A stretch of 64,000 bases of DNA from Limnochorda sp. LNt (GTDB lineage: Bacteria; Bacillota; Limnochordia; Limnochordales; Geochordaceae): the NCBI RefSeq assembly GCF_035593265.1, contig NZ_CP141614.1:1550001-1614000 (forward strand). The letters are read 5' to 3'. The translations under genes and the position numbers were made by a program. The notes below the pieces were generated by a model. The model did no database searches. It saw only the letters and a list, made by a program, of their open reading frames with translations, and had not been told where the DNA came from. Positions 8,001-16,140 of the stretch are shown one piece after another. The stretch's first letter is position 1. Each line of letters begins with the position of its first letter.

Positions 8001-9584
8001 TCACGCCACCTCCACCCGCTCGAGGCCCAGCGCCGCCAGCATGGCGGAGGCCTTGTTGTGCGTCTCCCACAGCTCCCGCCGGGGTTGGGAGTCGGCCACG
8101 ATGCCGGCCCCGGCCCGGGCGTGGGCTCGATTGGCGTGGATGGCCAGGGTACGGATGGTGATGCAGGCGTCGGCGTCGCCCGTTACGGAGAAGTAGCCGA
8201 CGGCGCCGGCGTAAGGACCCCGCCCCGTCGTCTCCAGCTCGTCGATGATCTCCATGGCCCGTACCTTGGGCGCCCCCGTCACGGTGCCGGCCGGAAACGT
8301 CGCCTTGACCAGGTCGAAGGCGTCGAGCCCGGGCGCCAGCCGGCCCTCGACCTCGGAGACCAGGTGCATGACGTGAGAGTAGCGCTCGATCTCGAGCAGC
8401 TGGCTCACCCGCACCGTGCCGTAGCGGCAGACCCGGCCCAGGTCGTTGCGGCCCAGGTCGACCAGCATCATGTGCTCGGCCAGCTCCTTGGGGTCGTCCT
8501 TGAGCTCCCGGGCCAGCCGCCGATCCTGCTCCGGCGTGCCGCCGCGCGGGCGGGTGCCGGCGATGGGACGCACCACCGCGCGCCCTCGCTGCAGCCGCAC
8601 CATCACCTCGGGCGAGGCCCCGACCAGGTGGAGGGGACGCCCGCGGGGGCGCGGGTCGGCCACCTCGAGGAAGAACATGTACGGAGAGGGGTTGATGGCA
8701 CGCAGCCGACGGTAGACGTGCAGGGGTGGCGTCGGGCAGGGCGCGACCAGCTCCCGGGAGAGCACGACCTGGAAGATGTCCCCTGCCTGGATGTAGCGTC
8801 GAGCCGTCCGGACGGCCTCTTCGAAGGACTCATCGACCGGCTCCCCGACGGCTCCGCTCGTCCCCGCCGGCACGTCGAGGGCGTCGACCAGGGCCCGCAG
8901 GCTCTCCGCCCCCTCGTCGCCGTGCAGGCGCTCCCACAGCACCTCCAGCCGCACGAGCGCCTCGTCGTAGGCGGCACCGGGGTCCTGACCCGCCGACCAG
9001 CGGGCGATGGCGACGGCATAGCCGACGCGGGTGAGGTGGTCGAAGACGACGACGGCGTCCGCGAGCATGTAGGCGGCGATCCACGTGTCGACGGTGGACG
9101 GCCGCCCCGGCCCCAGCCGCTCCAGGCTCCTGACCACGTCGTAGCCCAGGAAGCCGACGGCGCCGCCCAGGAAGGGGGGCCGCTCCGCGGTCGCGAAGGC
9201 CGTGCCGGCCAGGGCCGCCTCGATGACGGCCTCGGGCAGCCTCCATCCCGCCAGGCGGTCGCGCAGCTCCCCCACGGGGTCCCGGCTCTCCCAGCGGTCG
9301 GCCTCGTAGACCAGCCCGTCACGCGGATGGGCCCGGTAGAGGTGTCCCAGGCCCGGCTCGAAGGCGACGAGCCCTGCCGAGGCCGTCCCCACGAAGGAGA
9401 AGCGCCCGGCGTGGCCGCCCTGCTCGGCGCTCTCCAGCAGGAAGCGTCCCAACGGGCTGGGGCCGAGTCGAAGCAACGCGCCGACGGGGGTCAGCCCGTC
9501 GCACAGGAAGGGAGCGACTACCATCCCGGCGCCGAGGGGACCGAAGTGCTCCACGAACGCCGATCGGCTCGGAGACGGCTGCAA
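8001..9584 (-). CDS. trpE: Anthranilate synthase component I
   Basis: Converts chorismate and ammonia to anthranilate, the committed step. 527 residues from the TTG at 9584, chosen because GGGGAGG lies 8 nt upstream and the protein then begins just before the conserved N-terminal domain. The open frame continues to 9878 but that part is the untranslated leader. The FLLES element of the tryptophan feedback site is present near residue 45. Chorismate-binding motifs include ATFPAGTVTGAPKVRAMEII and the GAVGYFS loop. This is the first gene of the trp operon and is probably controlled at both the RNA level (leader) and by tryptophan feedback. Confidence 0.95.
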   Translation of the reverse strand: MQPSPSRSAFVEHFGPLGAGMVVAPFLCDGLTPVGALLRLGPSPLGRFLLESAEQGGHAGRFSFVGTASAGLVAFEPGLGHLYRAHPRDGLVYEADRWESRDPVGELRDRLAGWRLPEAVIEAALAGTAFATAERPPFLGGAVGFLGYDVVRSLERLGPGRPSTVDTWIAAYMLADAVVVFDHLTRVGYAVAIARWSAGQDPGAAYDEALVRLEVLWERLHGDEGAESLRALVDALDVPAGTSGAVGEPVDESFEEAVRTARRYIQAGDIFQVVLSRELVAPCPTPPLHVYRRLRAINPSPYMFFLEVADPRPRGRPLHLVGASPEVMVRLQRGRAVVRPIAGTRPRGGTPEQDRRLARELKDDPKELAEHMMLVDLGRNDLGRVCRYGTVRVSQLLEIERYSHVMHLVSEVEGRLAPGLDAFDLVKATFPAGTVTGAPKVRAMEIIDELETTGRGPYAGAVGYFSVTGDADACITIRTLAIHANRAHARAGAGIVADSQPRRELWETHNKASAMLAALGLERVEVA

Positions 9585-9840
9585 GCGGGCACCCTCCCCA
9601 CCCCGGCCGGTGCGGTGCGATGGCACCCGTCGTGGCGGAGACGAGTCCGGCACGGTCGGTGGTGGACCGACCACCCCTGCCGACGAGGCAGCAACGCTCG
9701 CGGCAACGCCAACGGTGGAGAGGGGGGACGACGTCAACCGAGGGACCGATGCCCGTCCCGTCTCCTCTCGTCTCGGCTCGGACCTGGACTCGCTCGTCTC
9801 GAAGCGGTTGCCGGCTCGACTCCAGGGCACCGGCGTGATG
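9585..9840 (-). promoter_or_regulatory. trp operon leader with TRAP-like GAG repeats and SD-sequestering helix
   Basis: About 255 nt of untranslated leader. On the minus strand nine GAG triplets lie at 9822-9820, 9817-9815, 9800-9798, 9795-9793, 9791-9789, 9779-9777, 9774-9772, 9769-9767 and 9764-9762; the last four have exact 5-nt spacing, with a CAG at 9786-9784 between groups. This resembles the (G/U)AG array bound by the TRAP protein. A 7-bp hairpin follows (9654-9660 with 9666-9672). GAGACGAG in the array (9800-9793 and 9774-9767) can pair with CTCGTCTC (9645-9638). CCCTCTCCACC (9724-9714) can pair over 11 bp, with one G-U, with GGTGGGGAGGG (9602-9592), which contains the trpE ribosome site. 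The pairings were read by eye; the TRAP assignment is inference. Confidence 0.6.
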
Positions 9841-9845
9841 GGCTG

Positions 9846-9874
9846 ATTATACGACCCTCCCCCATCGGCGTCAA
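9846..9874 (-). promoter_or_regulatory. Sigma-A type promoter of the trp operon
   Basis: TTGACG (9869-9874), a 17-bp spacer and a perfect TATAAT (9846-9851) on the minus strand. The start of transcription would be near 9839. The promoter sits in the 39 bp between the dapL stop and the leader. Confidence 0.88.
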
Positions 9875-9913
9875 GCACCGGTCAAGAGCCGGGCGATGCG
9901 TCAGGTGGCGGCA

Positions 9914-11089
9914 TCACGTCGGGTGGTAGCGCGGCCCCGAGGCCTTCCAGCGGGCCAGGGCCTCGTCCAGCCGGTCGTCAGGCACCGTCAGCGAGAGCCG
10001 CACGTAGCCCTCGCCGGCCGGTCCGTAGCCGACGCCCGGCGTCACGACCACGCCCGCGCGCTCCAGCAGCGTCGCGGCGAAGCCGATGGAGTCCCACCCC
10101 GGCGGCACGGGGGCCCAGACGTAGATGGCCCCACCAGGCGGCTCCAGCGGCCACCCCATCGACCGCAGCGCCTCGACCACCCGATCCCGGCGGCGTTGGT
10201 AGAGCCGGCGCATCCGCCGGGTGACCTCTTCCTGGTGGTCCAGGGCCTCGACGGCCGCCGCCTGGATGGCGCCGAAGACGCCGGAGTCCAGGTGCGTCTT
10301 GAGACGCCCCAGCGCCTCGACGGCCTCTGGATGGCCACAGGCCCAGCCGATGCGCCAGCCCGTCATGTTGAAGCTCTTGGAGAGCGAGTGCATCTCGATG
10401 GCGACATCCCCGGCCCCCGGCACCTGCAGGATGCTGGGGGCCGGGCGATCGTCGAAGGTGATCTCGCTGTAGGCCGCGTCGTGGCAGACCAGCACGTCGT
10501 GCGCCCTGGCCCACGCCACCACCTGTTCGAAGAAGGCCAGGGACGCCACCGCTCCGGTCGGGTTGTTGGGGTAGTTGAGGAAGAGCAGCCGGGCGCGTGC
10601 CGCCACCTCGGAGGGGATCCGGTCCAGGTCCGGGAGATGACCCCGGTCCGGGTCCAGGCGCAGCCGCCAGACCTCGCCCCCGGCCAGCTCGACAGCCGCG
10701 GCGTAGACCGGGTAGCCCGGGTCCGGCACGATGGCCACGGCGCCGGGCTCCATCACGGCCCAGGCCAGGTGGGCGAGCCCCTCCTTGGAGCCGATGAGGG
10801 CCAGCACCTCCCGGTCCGGGTCCAGCGCCACGCCGAATCGTCGCACGAAGAAACGCGCCACCGCCTCCCGGAAGGCCCGGGTGCCCTGGTAGGGAGGGTA
10901 GCGGTGGTGCTCGGCGAGACCCGCGCTCTGGCGCAGGGCCTCGACGACGGCGGCCGGGGTCGGCTCGTCGGGGTCGCCGATGCCCAGGCTGATGACGTCG
11001 ACGCCAGCGGCACGAGCCTGCTCCACCCGTCGGTCGATGGAGGCGAACAGATAGGGCGGCAGACGCTGCATCCGGGAGGCGAGTCTCAC
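9914..11089 (-). CDS. dapL: LL-diaminopimelate aminotransferase-like class I/II aminotransferase
   Basis: PLP aminotransferase of 391 residues. Its N-terminus RLPPYLFASID and SLGIGDPDEPTP are typical of LL-DAP aminotransferases, which make LL-diaminopimelate from tetrahydrodipicolinate in one step. The PLP lysine is about residue 238 in SLSKSFNMTGWRIG; NYPNNPTGA and DAAYSEI contact the cofactor. The GTG at 11089 overlaps the dapF stop by 4 nt (GTGA). Being directly downstream of dapF supports a lysine/peptidoglycan role: DapL product is the DapF substrate. Close relatives act on other amino acids, so the exact substrate is inferred from context. Confidence 0.85.
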   Translation of the reverse strand: MRLASRMQRLPPYLFASIDRRVEQARAAGVDVISLGIGDPDEPTPAAVVEALRQSAGLAEHHRYPPYQGTRAFREAVARFFVRRFGVALDPDREVLALIGSKEGLAHLAWAVMEPGAVAIVPDPGYPVYAAAVELAGGEVWRLRLDPDRGHLPDLDRIPSEVAARARLLFLNYPNNPTGAVASLAFFEQVVAWARAHDVLVCHDAAYSEITFDDRPAPSILQVPGAGDVAIEMHSLSKSFNMTGWRIGWACGHPEAVEALGRLKTHLDSGVFGAIQAAAVEALDHQEEVTRRMRRLYQRRRDRVVEALRSMGWPLEPPGGAIYVWAPVPPGWDSIGFAATLLERAGVVVTPGVGYGPAGEGYVRLSLTVPDDRLDEALARWKASGPRYHPT

Positions 11090-11958
11090 GGTCCGGCCAC
11101 CTCCTTCACCCACGACCACGGCAGGGTGCCCACGGCCACGAGCCGGGCAGGCCCCGTCATCCAGAGGCGCCCGTCGTCGGCCCACTCGATGGCCAGCCGG
11201 CCGCCGGCGAGCTCGACCTGGGCCTCTCGCCCGGCACGCCCGGTGGCCGCCGCGGCCACCAGCGAGGCGCACGCCCCCGTGCCGCAGGCCTGGGTCTCGC
11301 CCGAGCCGCGTTCCCACACACGCATGCGCAGCCGGCGGGGGCCCGCCACCTCGACGAACTCCACGTTGGTGCGCTGAGGGAAGAGCGGGTGGCGCTCCAA
11401 CAGCGGGCCGAGCCGCCCGACGGGGGCCGATGCCACGTCGTCCACGAAGAGCACCAGGTGGGGGTTGCCCACGCCGACGGGCCAGGCCTCCAGCATCTGG
11501 CCGCCGGCCTCCAGCTGGAGGGGAGCTCCCAGGGGGACGCCCCCCGGTCCCCGCTCCGCCGGGCGCCCCATCTCGACCCGTACCGTCGCCAACCCGAAGG
11601 CAGGGGACTCCACCACCTCCACCGTCCTCACACCGGCCCGGGTCTCCACGCCGAAGCGACGGGGTGCGCCGTGGGCCTGGTGCGCCCACATGGCCAGGCA
11701 GCGGACGCCGTTGCCGCACATCTCCCCCTCGCTGCCGTCGGCGTTGAAGATCCGCATGGCGGCCATCTGCGACGCGCCGGGCGCCATCAGGATCAGGCCA
11801 TCGGAGCCGACGCCGAAGTCGGGGTCGGCCACGGCCCGGGCCAGGCGCGACCACTCCACCCCCTCCGGAAGGGGTACCCCCTCTCCCATACCGTCGACGA
11901 AGACGTAGGCGTTACCCAGCCCGTGCATCTTGACGAAGGGCAGGCCCTCGACGGCCAC
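11086..11958 (-). CDS. dapF: Diaminopimelate epimerase
   Basis: Interconverts LL- and meso-diaminopimelate for lysine and cell-wall (and spore cortex) synthesis. 290 residues from the GTG at 11958, which has GGAGAGGAG about 10 nt upstream. Both catalytic cysteines are visible: EMCGNGVRCLAMW and QACGTGACASLVAA; FVKMHGLGN opens the domain. Oddity: the frame stays open upstream to a TTG at 12153, adding 65 residues with a clear membrane helix (GAAGLALAGLALAAAW), a basic flank and a CPTC motif. Either DapF has a membrane-anchored N-terminal extension or a small membrane protein gene ends in phase with it. Confidence 0.92.
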   Translation of the reverse strand: MAVEGLPFVKMHGLGNAYVFVDGMGEGVPLPEGVEWSRLARAVADPDFGVGSDGLILMAPGASQMAAMRIFNADGSEGEMCGNGVRCLAMWAHQAHGAPRRFGVETRAGVRTVEVVESPAFGLATVRVEMGRPAERGPGGVPLGAPLQLEAGGQMLEAWPVGVGNPHLVLFVDDVASAPVGRLGPLLERHPLFPQRTNVEFVEVAGPRRLRMRVWERGSGETQACGTGACASLVAAAATGRAGREAQVELAGGRLAIEWADDGRLWMTGPARLVAVGTLPWSWVKEVAGP

Positions 11959-12140
11959 CCGCGCCCCTCTCCTCTCCGCCTCGACGGGGCGGCGACAGGT
12001 CGGACACCGTGACCCGGCGAGGAGTTGGCGGTGCATTTCAAGGACGGCGAGGGCCTTCCCTTCCTGGCACCCCTCTCGCCGCCCCCACCTCCAGGCGGCC
12101 GCGAGGGCGAGTCCGGCCAGCGCCAGCCCTGCGGCCCCGA

Positions 12141-12737
12141 TCAGCTCGACCAAACCCAGGATGCCCCCGATGCCCCGATGGCCCGGCGGCCGAGCCGCGC
12201 ACCCAGCGCCTCGGCTGCCGGTACGAGCGCGACCACTACCCCGGCCTTGAGCGGGTCCACGAGCGCCGCTGCCGTCAGGACGGCCAGGGCCACCAGGGAG
12301 ATGGCGAGGCGAGGGCCCGTACCGGCGCGTCCCATCCACCCGTCCCGGTCCTCCACGCCGTCGACCAGCTGCACGGCCAGCATCACCAGGCCCGAACCCG
12401 CCACCTCCCGCCACCCGAGCAGGGCGGTGGCCGTCGCCAGCAGCACCAGCCCCTCGAGACGCCCGCGCCCGCCGTACCCGTGCAGCATGCCCAGCACCCA
12501 GGCGGACGCCATCAGCGAGGCGGCCCATGCGGCGTCGAGCGAGCAGGCCAGGGCGAGCAGGGCGGCCGCGTAGGCGGCGCAGGCAGGGGCGTCCCATCCG
12601 GGCTCGCCGTCCACCGCGGCGTCCACTGCCTTGATGGCCGCGCCCACCAGCCACGCCGAGCCGGCCAGCCGTAGCACGCGCACGATCTCGCCGCCGCCCA
12701 GCGCCTCAGAGACGGCGCTGGAGAAAGCGTCGAACAC
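12141..12737 (-). CDS. Hypothetical multi-pass membrane protein in the spoVK-dapF cluster
   Basis: 198 residues, very rich in Ala, Leu, Val and Gly, with about five likely membrane helices: near residues 22-38, 55-75, 78-90, 95-122 and 140-175. No family motif is recognised. The start overlaps the end of the GTPase gene by 32 nt, so the two are probably translationally coupled and work together. The stop overlaps the 5' end of the dapF upstream extension. A membrane role near spore or wall synthesis is a guess from position only. Confidence 0.7.
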   Translation of the reverse strand: MFDAFSSAVSEALGGGEIVRVLRLAGSAWLVGAAIKAVDAAVDGEPGWDAPACAAYAAALLALACSLDAAWAASLMASAWVLGMLHGYGGRGRLEGLVLLATATALLGWREVAGSGLVMLAVQLVDGVEDRDGWMGRAGTGPRLAISLVALAVLTAAALVDPLKAGVVVALVPAAEALGARLGRRAIGASGASWVWSS

Positions 12738-13350
12738 TGGCGAACCCCCACCCCTCCAGCGCGGAGATGCCCAGCACGATGCGCTGCGGCCAGGCCCGGC
12801 GGACGGCCTCCAGGCCGGCTCGCCCGCCCGGCCGGTCCAGCTTGTTGACCAGCACCGCGTAGCGGCCCCGGCGCTGGCCGTAGCGGCTGATCTGGACGTC
12901 GACGTCGTCCTCGTCCAGCAGTCGGGCCGGTCGCTGCGCGATGCGGGGGCCGTCCAGCACGTGCAGCACCACGAGGCTCTCCATCACCGCCGTCAGGGTC
13001 TCGGCCATGGCCCTTCGCAGCAAGGGATCGGGATGGATGGCATCGGTCAGCCCCACCGTGTCCAGCAGGCGCAGGCGCAGCGTGCGCTTGCCCTGCCGCC
13101 AGGGCACCTCGACGTGCTGCAGGGCCCGCGTCGTGGGCGTCGAGGTGCCCACCAGCCGCTCCACGGCGGTGGCCAGGTCCACCTCCACCCAACCGCCCGA
13201 CGAGCCGGGAGACTCCTGCCGCACCAGCAGCCGGCGCTGCCCGCTCCACTGGGCGAAGCGCAACACGAACAGCGTCTTGCCCACACCGGGCCGGCCCACC
13301 ACGCAGGCATCGGCCGCCCCGTCCACGGGCGTCGACGACATCGCCGCCAC
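12706..13350 (-). CDS. Small P-loop GTPase downstream of spoVK
   Basis: 214 residues with an ordered set of GTPase motifs: G1 GRPGVGKT at residues 19-26, G3-like LLDTVG in the middle, G4 NKLD near residue 160, and a possible G5 ISAL. It resembles TRAFAC-type small GTPases but lacks an obvious fused effector domain, and I do not recognise a named subfamily. It starts 4 nt after the spoVK stop and overlaps the next membrane protein by 32 nt. Context suggests a cell-envelope or sporulation function; this is inference. Confidence 0.8.
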   Translation of the reverse strand: MAAMSSTPVDGAADACVVGRPGVGKTLFVLRFAQWSGQRRLLVRQESPGSSGGWVEVDLATAVERLVGTSTPTTRALQHVEVPWRQGKRTLRLRLLDTVGLTDAIHPDPLLRRAMAETLTAVMESLVVLHVLDGPRIAQRPARLLDEDDVDVQISRYGQRRGRYAVLVNKLDRPGGRAGLEAVRRAWPQRIVLGISALEGWGFASVRRFLQRRL

Positions 13351-13354
13351 CCGA

Positions 13355-14359
13355 TCACGCCCCGGCCTGGTCCAGCGGGATGTCCTCGGTCCGGAGCAGC
13401 ATCAGGTCCTCACGGGAGTAGGCCCCCGCCCCCTGCAGGCGCACCGCCTGGCGGCGGATGGCGGCCTCGAGCAGGTTGCGGACCAGCCGGGCGTTGCCGA
13501 AGGGATACCAGCCGGCGAGCCGGTGGTAGAGCAGGGCCGAGGCCAGGCGCTCCCGGGCCTCGGGGGTGAGCCGGTACTCTCGGACTCGCAGCATCTCGGT
13601 GGCGATGGCCAGCAGCTCCTCGGTGGTGTAGTCCGGGAAGTCGATGATGAACGGGATGCGGGAGCGCAAGCCCGGGTTGAGGTTGAGGAAGAGCTCCATC
13701 TCCTGGTGGTAGCCGGCCACGATGACCACCAGCTCGTGCCGGTGATCCTCCATGGCCTTGACCAGGGCGTCGACCGCCTCCCTGCCGAAGTCCTTCTCGC
13801 CGCCCCGGGCCAGGCTGTACGCCTCGTCGACGAAGAGGACGCCGCCGACGGCCTTGCGGATCTGCTCCCGTGTCCGCTGGGCCGTGTGGCCCACGAACTC
13901 CCCCACCAGGTCGGCCCGCTCCACCTCCACGGTGTGGCCCTTGGGCAGGACCCCCAGCGCCTTGAGCATCCGCCCCACCAGCCGGGCGACGGTGGTCTTG
14001 CCCGTCCCGGGGTTTCCCTTGAAGGCCATGTGGAGCACCAGCGGTTCGCAGGCCAGCCCCACCGCCGCGCGACGCTGCCGTATCTCCACGTAGGCCCGCA
14101 GTTCGCGTACGGCCTGCTTGACGCGATGGAGGCCCACCAGGGACTCCAGCTCGGCCATCACCTGGGCCAGGGCCTCCGGGTCCCGGCCGCCGGAGGGCTC
14201 GTCCGAGGCGGGCGTGCCGGTCGCAGCAGGTGGCGCCGGGGAGTGTGAGCCCTGGCCCCCCGGCGCCTCCGACAGCCACCGGAGGGCCTGCGCCGGGCTC
14301 AGCCGCCCCTCCGCCACCCGTTCGATGAGGGCCGACCCGTGGGAGGACGTGAGTGCCAT
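13355..14359 (-). CDS. spoVK: Stage V sporulation protein K, AAA ATPase
   Basis: 334-residue AAA+ ATPase of the CbxX/SpoVK family, needed for spore maturation in Bacillus. Walker A GNPGTGKTT at residues 115-123, Walker B GGVLFVDEAYSL, sensor region VIVAGYH, arginine finger region NPGLRSR, and the LVGLHRVKQAVREL entry motif are all present. The first 55 residues are Pro/Ala/Ser-rich, after a short helical segment. It lies 9 nt downstream of miaA, matching the miaA-spoVK neighbourhood of other spore formers. Confidence 0.93.
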   Translation of the reverse strand: MALTSSHGSALIERVAEGRLSPAQALRWLSEAPGGQGSHSPAPPAATGTPASDEPSGGRDPEALAQVMAELESLVGLHRVKQAVRELRAYVEIRQRRAAVGLACEPLVLHMAFKGNPGTGKTTVARLVGRMLKALGVLPKGHTVEVERADLVGEFVGHTAQRTREQIRKAVGGVLFVDEAYSLARGGEKDFGREAVDALVKAMEDHRHELVVIVAGYHQEMELFLNLNPGLRSRIPFIIDFPDYTTEELLAIATEMLRVREYRLTPEARERLASALLYHRLAGWYPFGNARLVRNLLEAAIRRQAVRLQGAGAYSREDLMLLRTEDIPLDQAGA

Positions 14360-14368
14360 CGCGGCTAT

Positions 14369-15328
14369 CTATACGCGGGAGCGATAGTGATCCGCCACCC
14401 GCCGGGCCGCCTCGGCCAGGCCGTCGCACGTCGACAGGTCCAGCCACCAGATCCGGCGATCCGGGCGAAACCAGATGAGCTGGCGTCGGGCGTAGTGGCG
14501 CGTGGCACGCTTGAGGGTATCCACGGCTCGGGCGAACGAGAGCTCGCCCGCCAGGTAGGCGCGCATCTCCTTGTAGCCCAGCGCCTGCATCGCGGTGCGG
14601 CCGGGAGCCGGCGACCGGGCCAGCAGGCGCCGCGTCTCCTCGACGAGCCCCCGGCTCACCTGGTCGTCCACCCGCGCGTCGATGCGCCGGTAGAGCTGGT
14701 CGCGGGGGCGCTCGAGGCCGACCCAGACGGCGGGCAGCGGGCGCGCCGCCCGGCGTGCCTCGGCCTGCAGCTCGCTCATGGGACGGCCGGTCGCCTCGTA
14801 CACCTCCAGGGCCCGGATGACCCGGCGGACGTTGTGGGGATGGATGCGGCTGGCCGCCACGGGATCCACACAGGCCAGGCGGTCGTGCAGGGCCAGAGGG
14901 CCGCGGGAGGAGGCCTCCGCCTCCAGCCGGCGCCGCACCGCCGGATCGCAGCCCCCCGGCCGCGGGAGCAGGTCGTCGACGAACGCCCGGATGTACAGAC
15001 CGGTCCCGCCGCAGACGATGGCCAGCCGGCCGCGGGCCCGGATGGCCGCCAGCGCCTCGCGGGCGAGCTCGCGGTAGCGGGAGGCCGAGAAGTCCTCGGC
15101 CGGGTCGGCCACGTCGATGAGATGATGGGGCACCCCTCGCTGACGCTCCGGGCCGGGCTTGTCCGTCCCGATGTCCAGGCCGCGGTAGACCTGCATGGCA
15201 TCGGCGGAGATGATCTCGGCATCCAGCCGCCGCGCCACCTCCACGGCCAGATCGGTCTTGCCCACGGCCGTCGGGCCCACGATCACCAGCAGCGGCGGGT
15301 TCCCTCGCTCGTCGCGCCGTTCATCCAT
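14369..15328 (-). CDS. miaA: tRNA dimethylallyltransferase
   Basis: Adds the isopentenyl group to A37 of tRNAs reading UNN codons; MiaB (20607-22058) then methylthiolates it. 319 residues. IVGPTAVGKTDLA is the P-loop; SADAMQVYRGLDIGTDKP, HHLIDVADP and CGGTGLYIRA follow in the usual order, with the IRALEVYEATGRP segment and the C-terminal RHYARRQLIWFR. The ATG at 15328 overlaps the upstream methyltransferase stop (ATGGATGA); an in-frame ATG at 15337 is also possible. Confidence 0.96.
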   Translation of the reverse strand: MDERRDERGNPPLLVIVGPTAVGKTDLAVEVARRLDAEIISADAMQVYRGLDIGTDKPGPERQRGVPHHLIDVADPAEDFSASRYRELAREALAAIRARGRLAIVCGGTGLYIRAFVDDLLPRPGGCDPAVRRRLEAEASSRGPLALHDRLACVDPVAASRIHPHNVRRVIRALEVYEATGRPMSELQAEARRAARPLPAVWVGLERPRDQLYRRIDARVDDQVSRGLVEETRRLLARSPAPGRTAMQALGYKEMRAYLAGELSFARAVDTLKRATRHYARRQLIWFRPDRRIWWLDLSTCDGLAEAARRVADHYRSRV

Positions 15329-16124
15329 CGCCGGCATCCGGCCCGACCACCCAGATCCCGTAGACCACCCGGCTCGATCGTCCCCCGGCCACACGATGGG
15401 GCGTCAGGGCCCCCAGGCGGGCCGAGTCGGCCCGGTCCTTGAGGACGACCCGGCGGCGCGCCACCCGCATCGCCTCGACCAGGGCCCGCTCGCCCACCGG
15501 CCCCTCCTCGGCCACCAGGCGCCACGCCGCCATCGTCGTCGAGCCCGACAGGCTGCGCTCGAACATGGCATCGAAGTACACCACGTCGAAAGCCCCCGAG
15601 GAGCATCCGGCGAGGTACGCCCCGTGGTCCGCCACGTGCACGTCGATGCGGGCGGCCGCCTGGGCCATGTCGGGATCGCGCCAGGCGAAGCGGGCCAGTC
15701 CCTCCCTCACCAGCTCCGCCAGCGCGGGCACTTTCTCCACTCCGCTCACCCTACCGCGGGGCCCGACGGCGTAGGCGGCCACCAGGGCGTCCGAGGCGAG
15801 CCCCAGGGTGGCATCCAGCACCCGCTCGCCGCCCCGCAGTCCCATCGCCTCCACCATGGGATCGCCTCCACCGGCGCGCAGGGCCCGGATCCGGTGCACG
15901 GCCATCCCGGGATGGTAGACGAGGCGCCGGCCTGCCGCCTGGATGGCCAGGCCCGTGCGCTCCACCACCAGGTACGCCTCGGCTGGTCCCTCCTCGCCGG
16001 CTCGCCCGCCGTCGCCATCCGAGAGTCGACCCTCCGGACGACGCCGGTAGGGCAACCCGAGCCGGTCGGCCAGCTCTCTTGCCCGGCTCTCCAGGGCCGG
16101 ATCGGGACGGCGCGCGGTGGTCAC
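15321..16124 (-). CDS. Class I SAM-dependent methyltransferase, RsmJ/YhiQ-like
   Basis: 267 residues starting at a GTG (16124) that gives the family-like N-terminus VTTARRPDP; a TTG at 16166 would extend it into mutL. The SAM-binding segment is DATLGLASDALVAAYAVG followed by GVEKVPAL, and VVYFDAMF holds the motif-IV acidic residue. The LVYHPGMAVHRI and DPMVEAMGL segments match the RsmJ-like proteins that Firmicutes keep between mutL and miaA. RsmJ methylates 16S rRNA in Escherichia coli; the Firmicute substrate is not established. Confidence 0.82.
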   Translation of the reverse strand: MTTARRPDPALESRARELADRLGLPYRRRPEGRLSDGDGGRAGEEGPAEAYLVVERTGLAIQAAGRRLVYHPGMAVHRIRALRAGGGDPMVEAMGLRGGERVLDATLGLASDALVAAYAVGPRGRVSGVEKVPALAELVREGLARFAWRDPDMAQAAARIDVHVADHGAYLAGCSSGAFDVVYFDAMFERSLSGSTTMAAWRLVAEEGPVGERALVEAMRVARRRVVLKDRADSARLGALTPHRVAGGRSSRVVYGIWVVGPDAGDG

Positions 16125-16140
16125 ATACCAAACCCGTGCG

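Noticed and set aside
9585-9840. T-box riboswitch in the trp leader
   Set aside because: No conserved T-box sequence (AGGGTGGNACCGCG), no terminator with a U-tract and no clear TGG specifier stem; the GAG array is the stronger signal.
9585-9878. trpE protein start at 9878 (625 residues)
   Set aside because: The extra 98 residues overlap the promoter-proximal leader, have no conserved domain, and the TTG at 9584 has a well-placed ribosome site.
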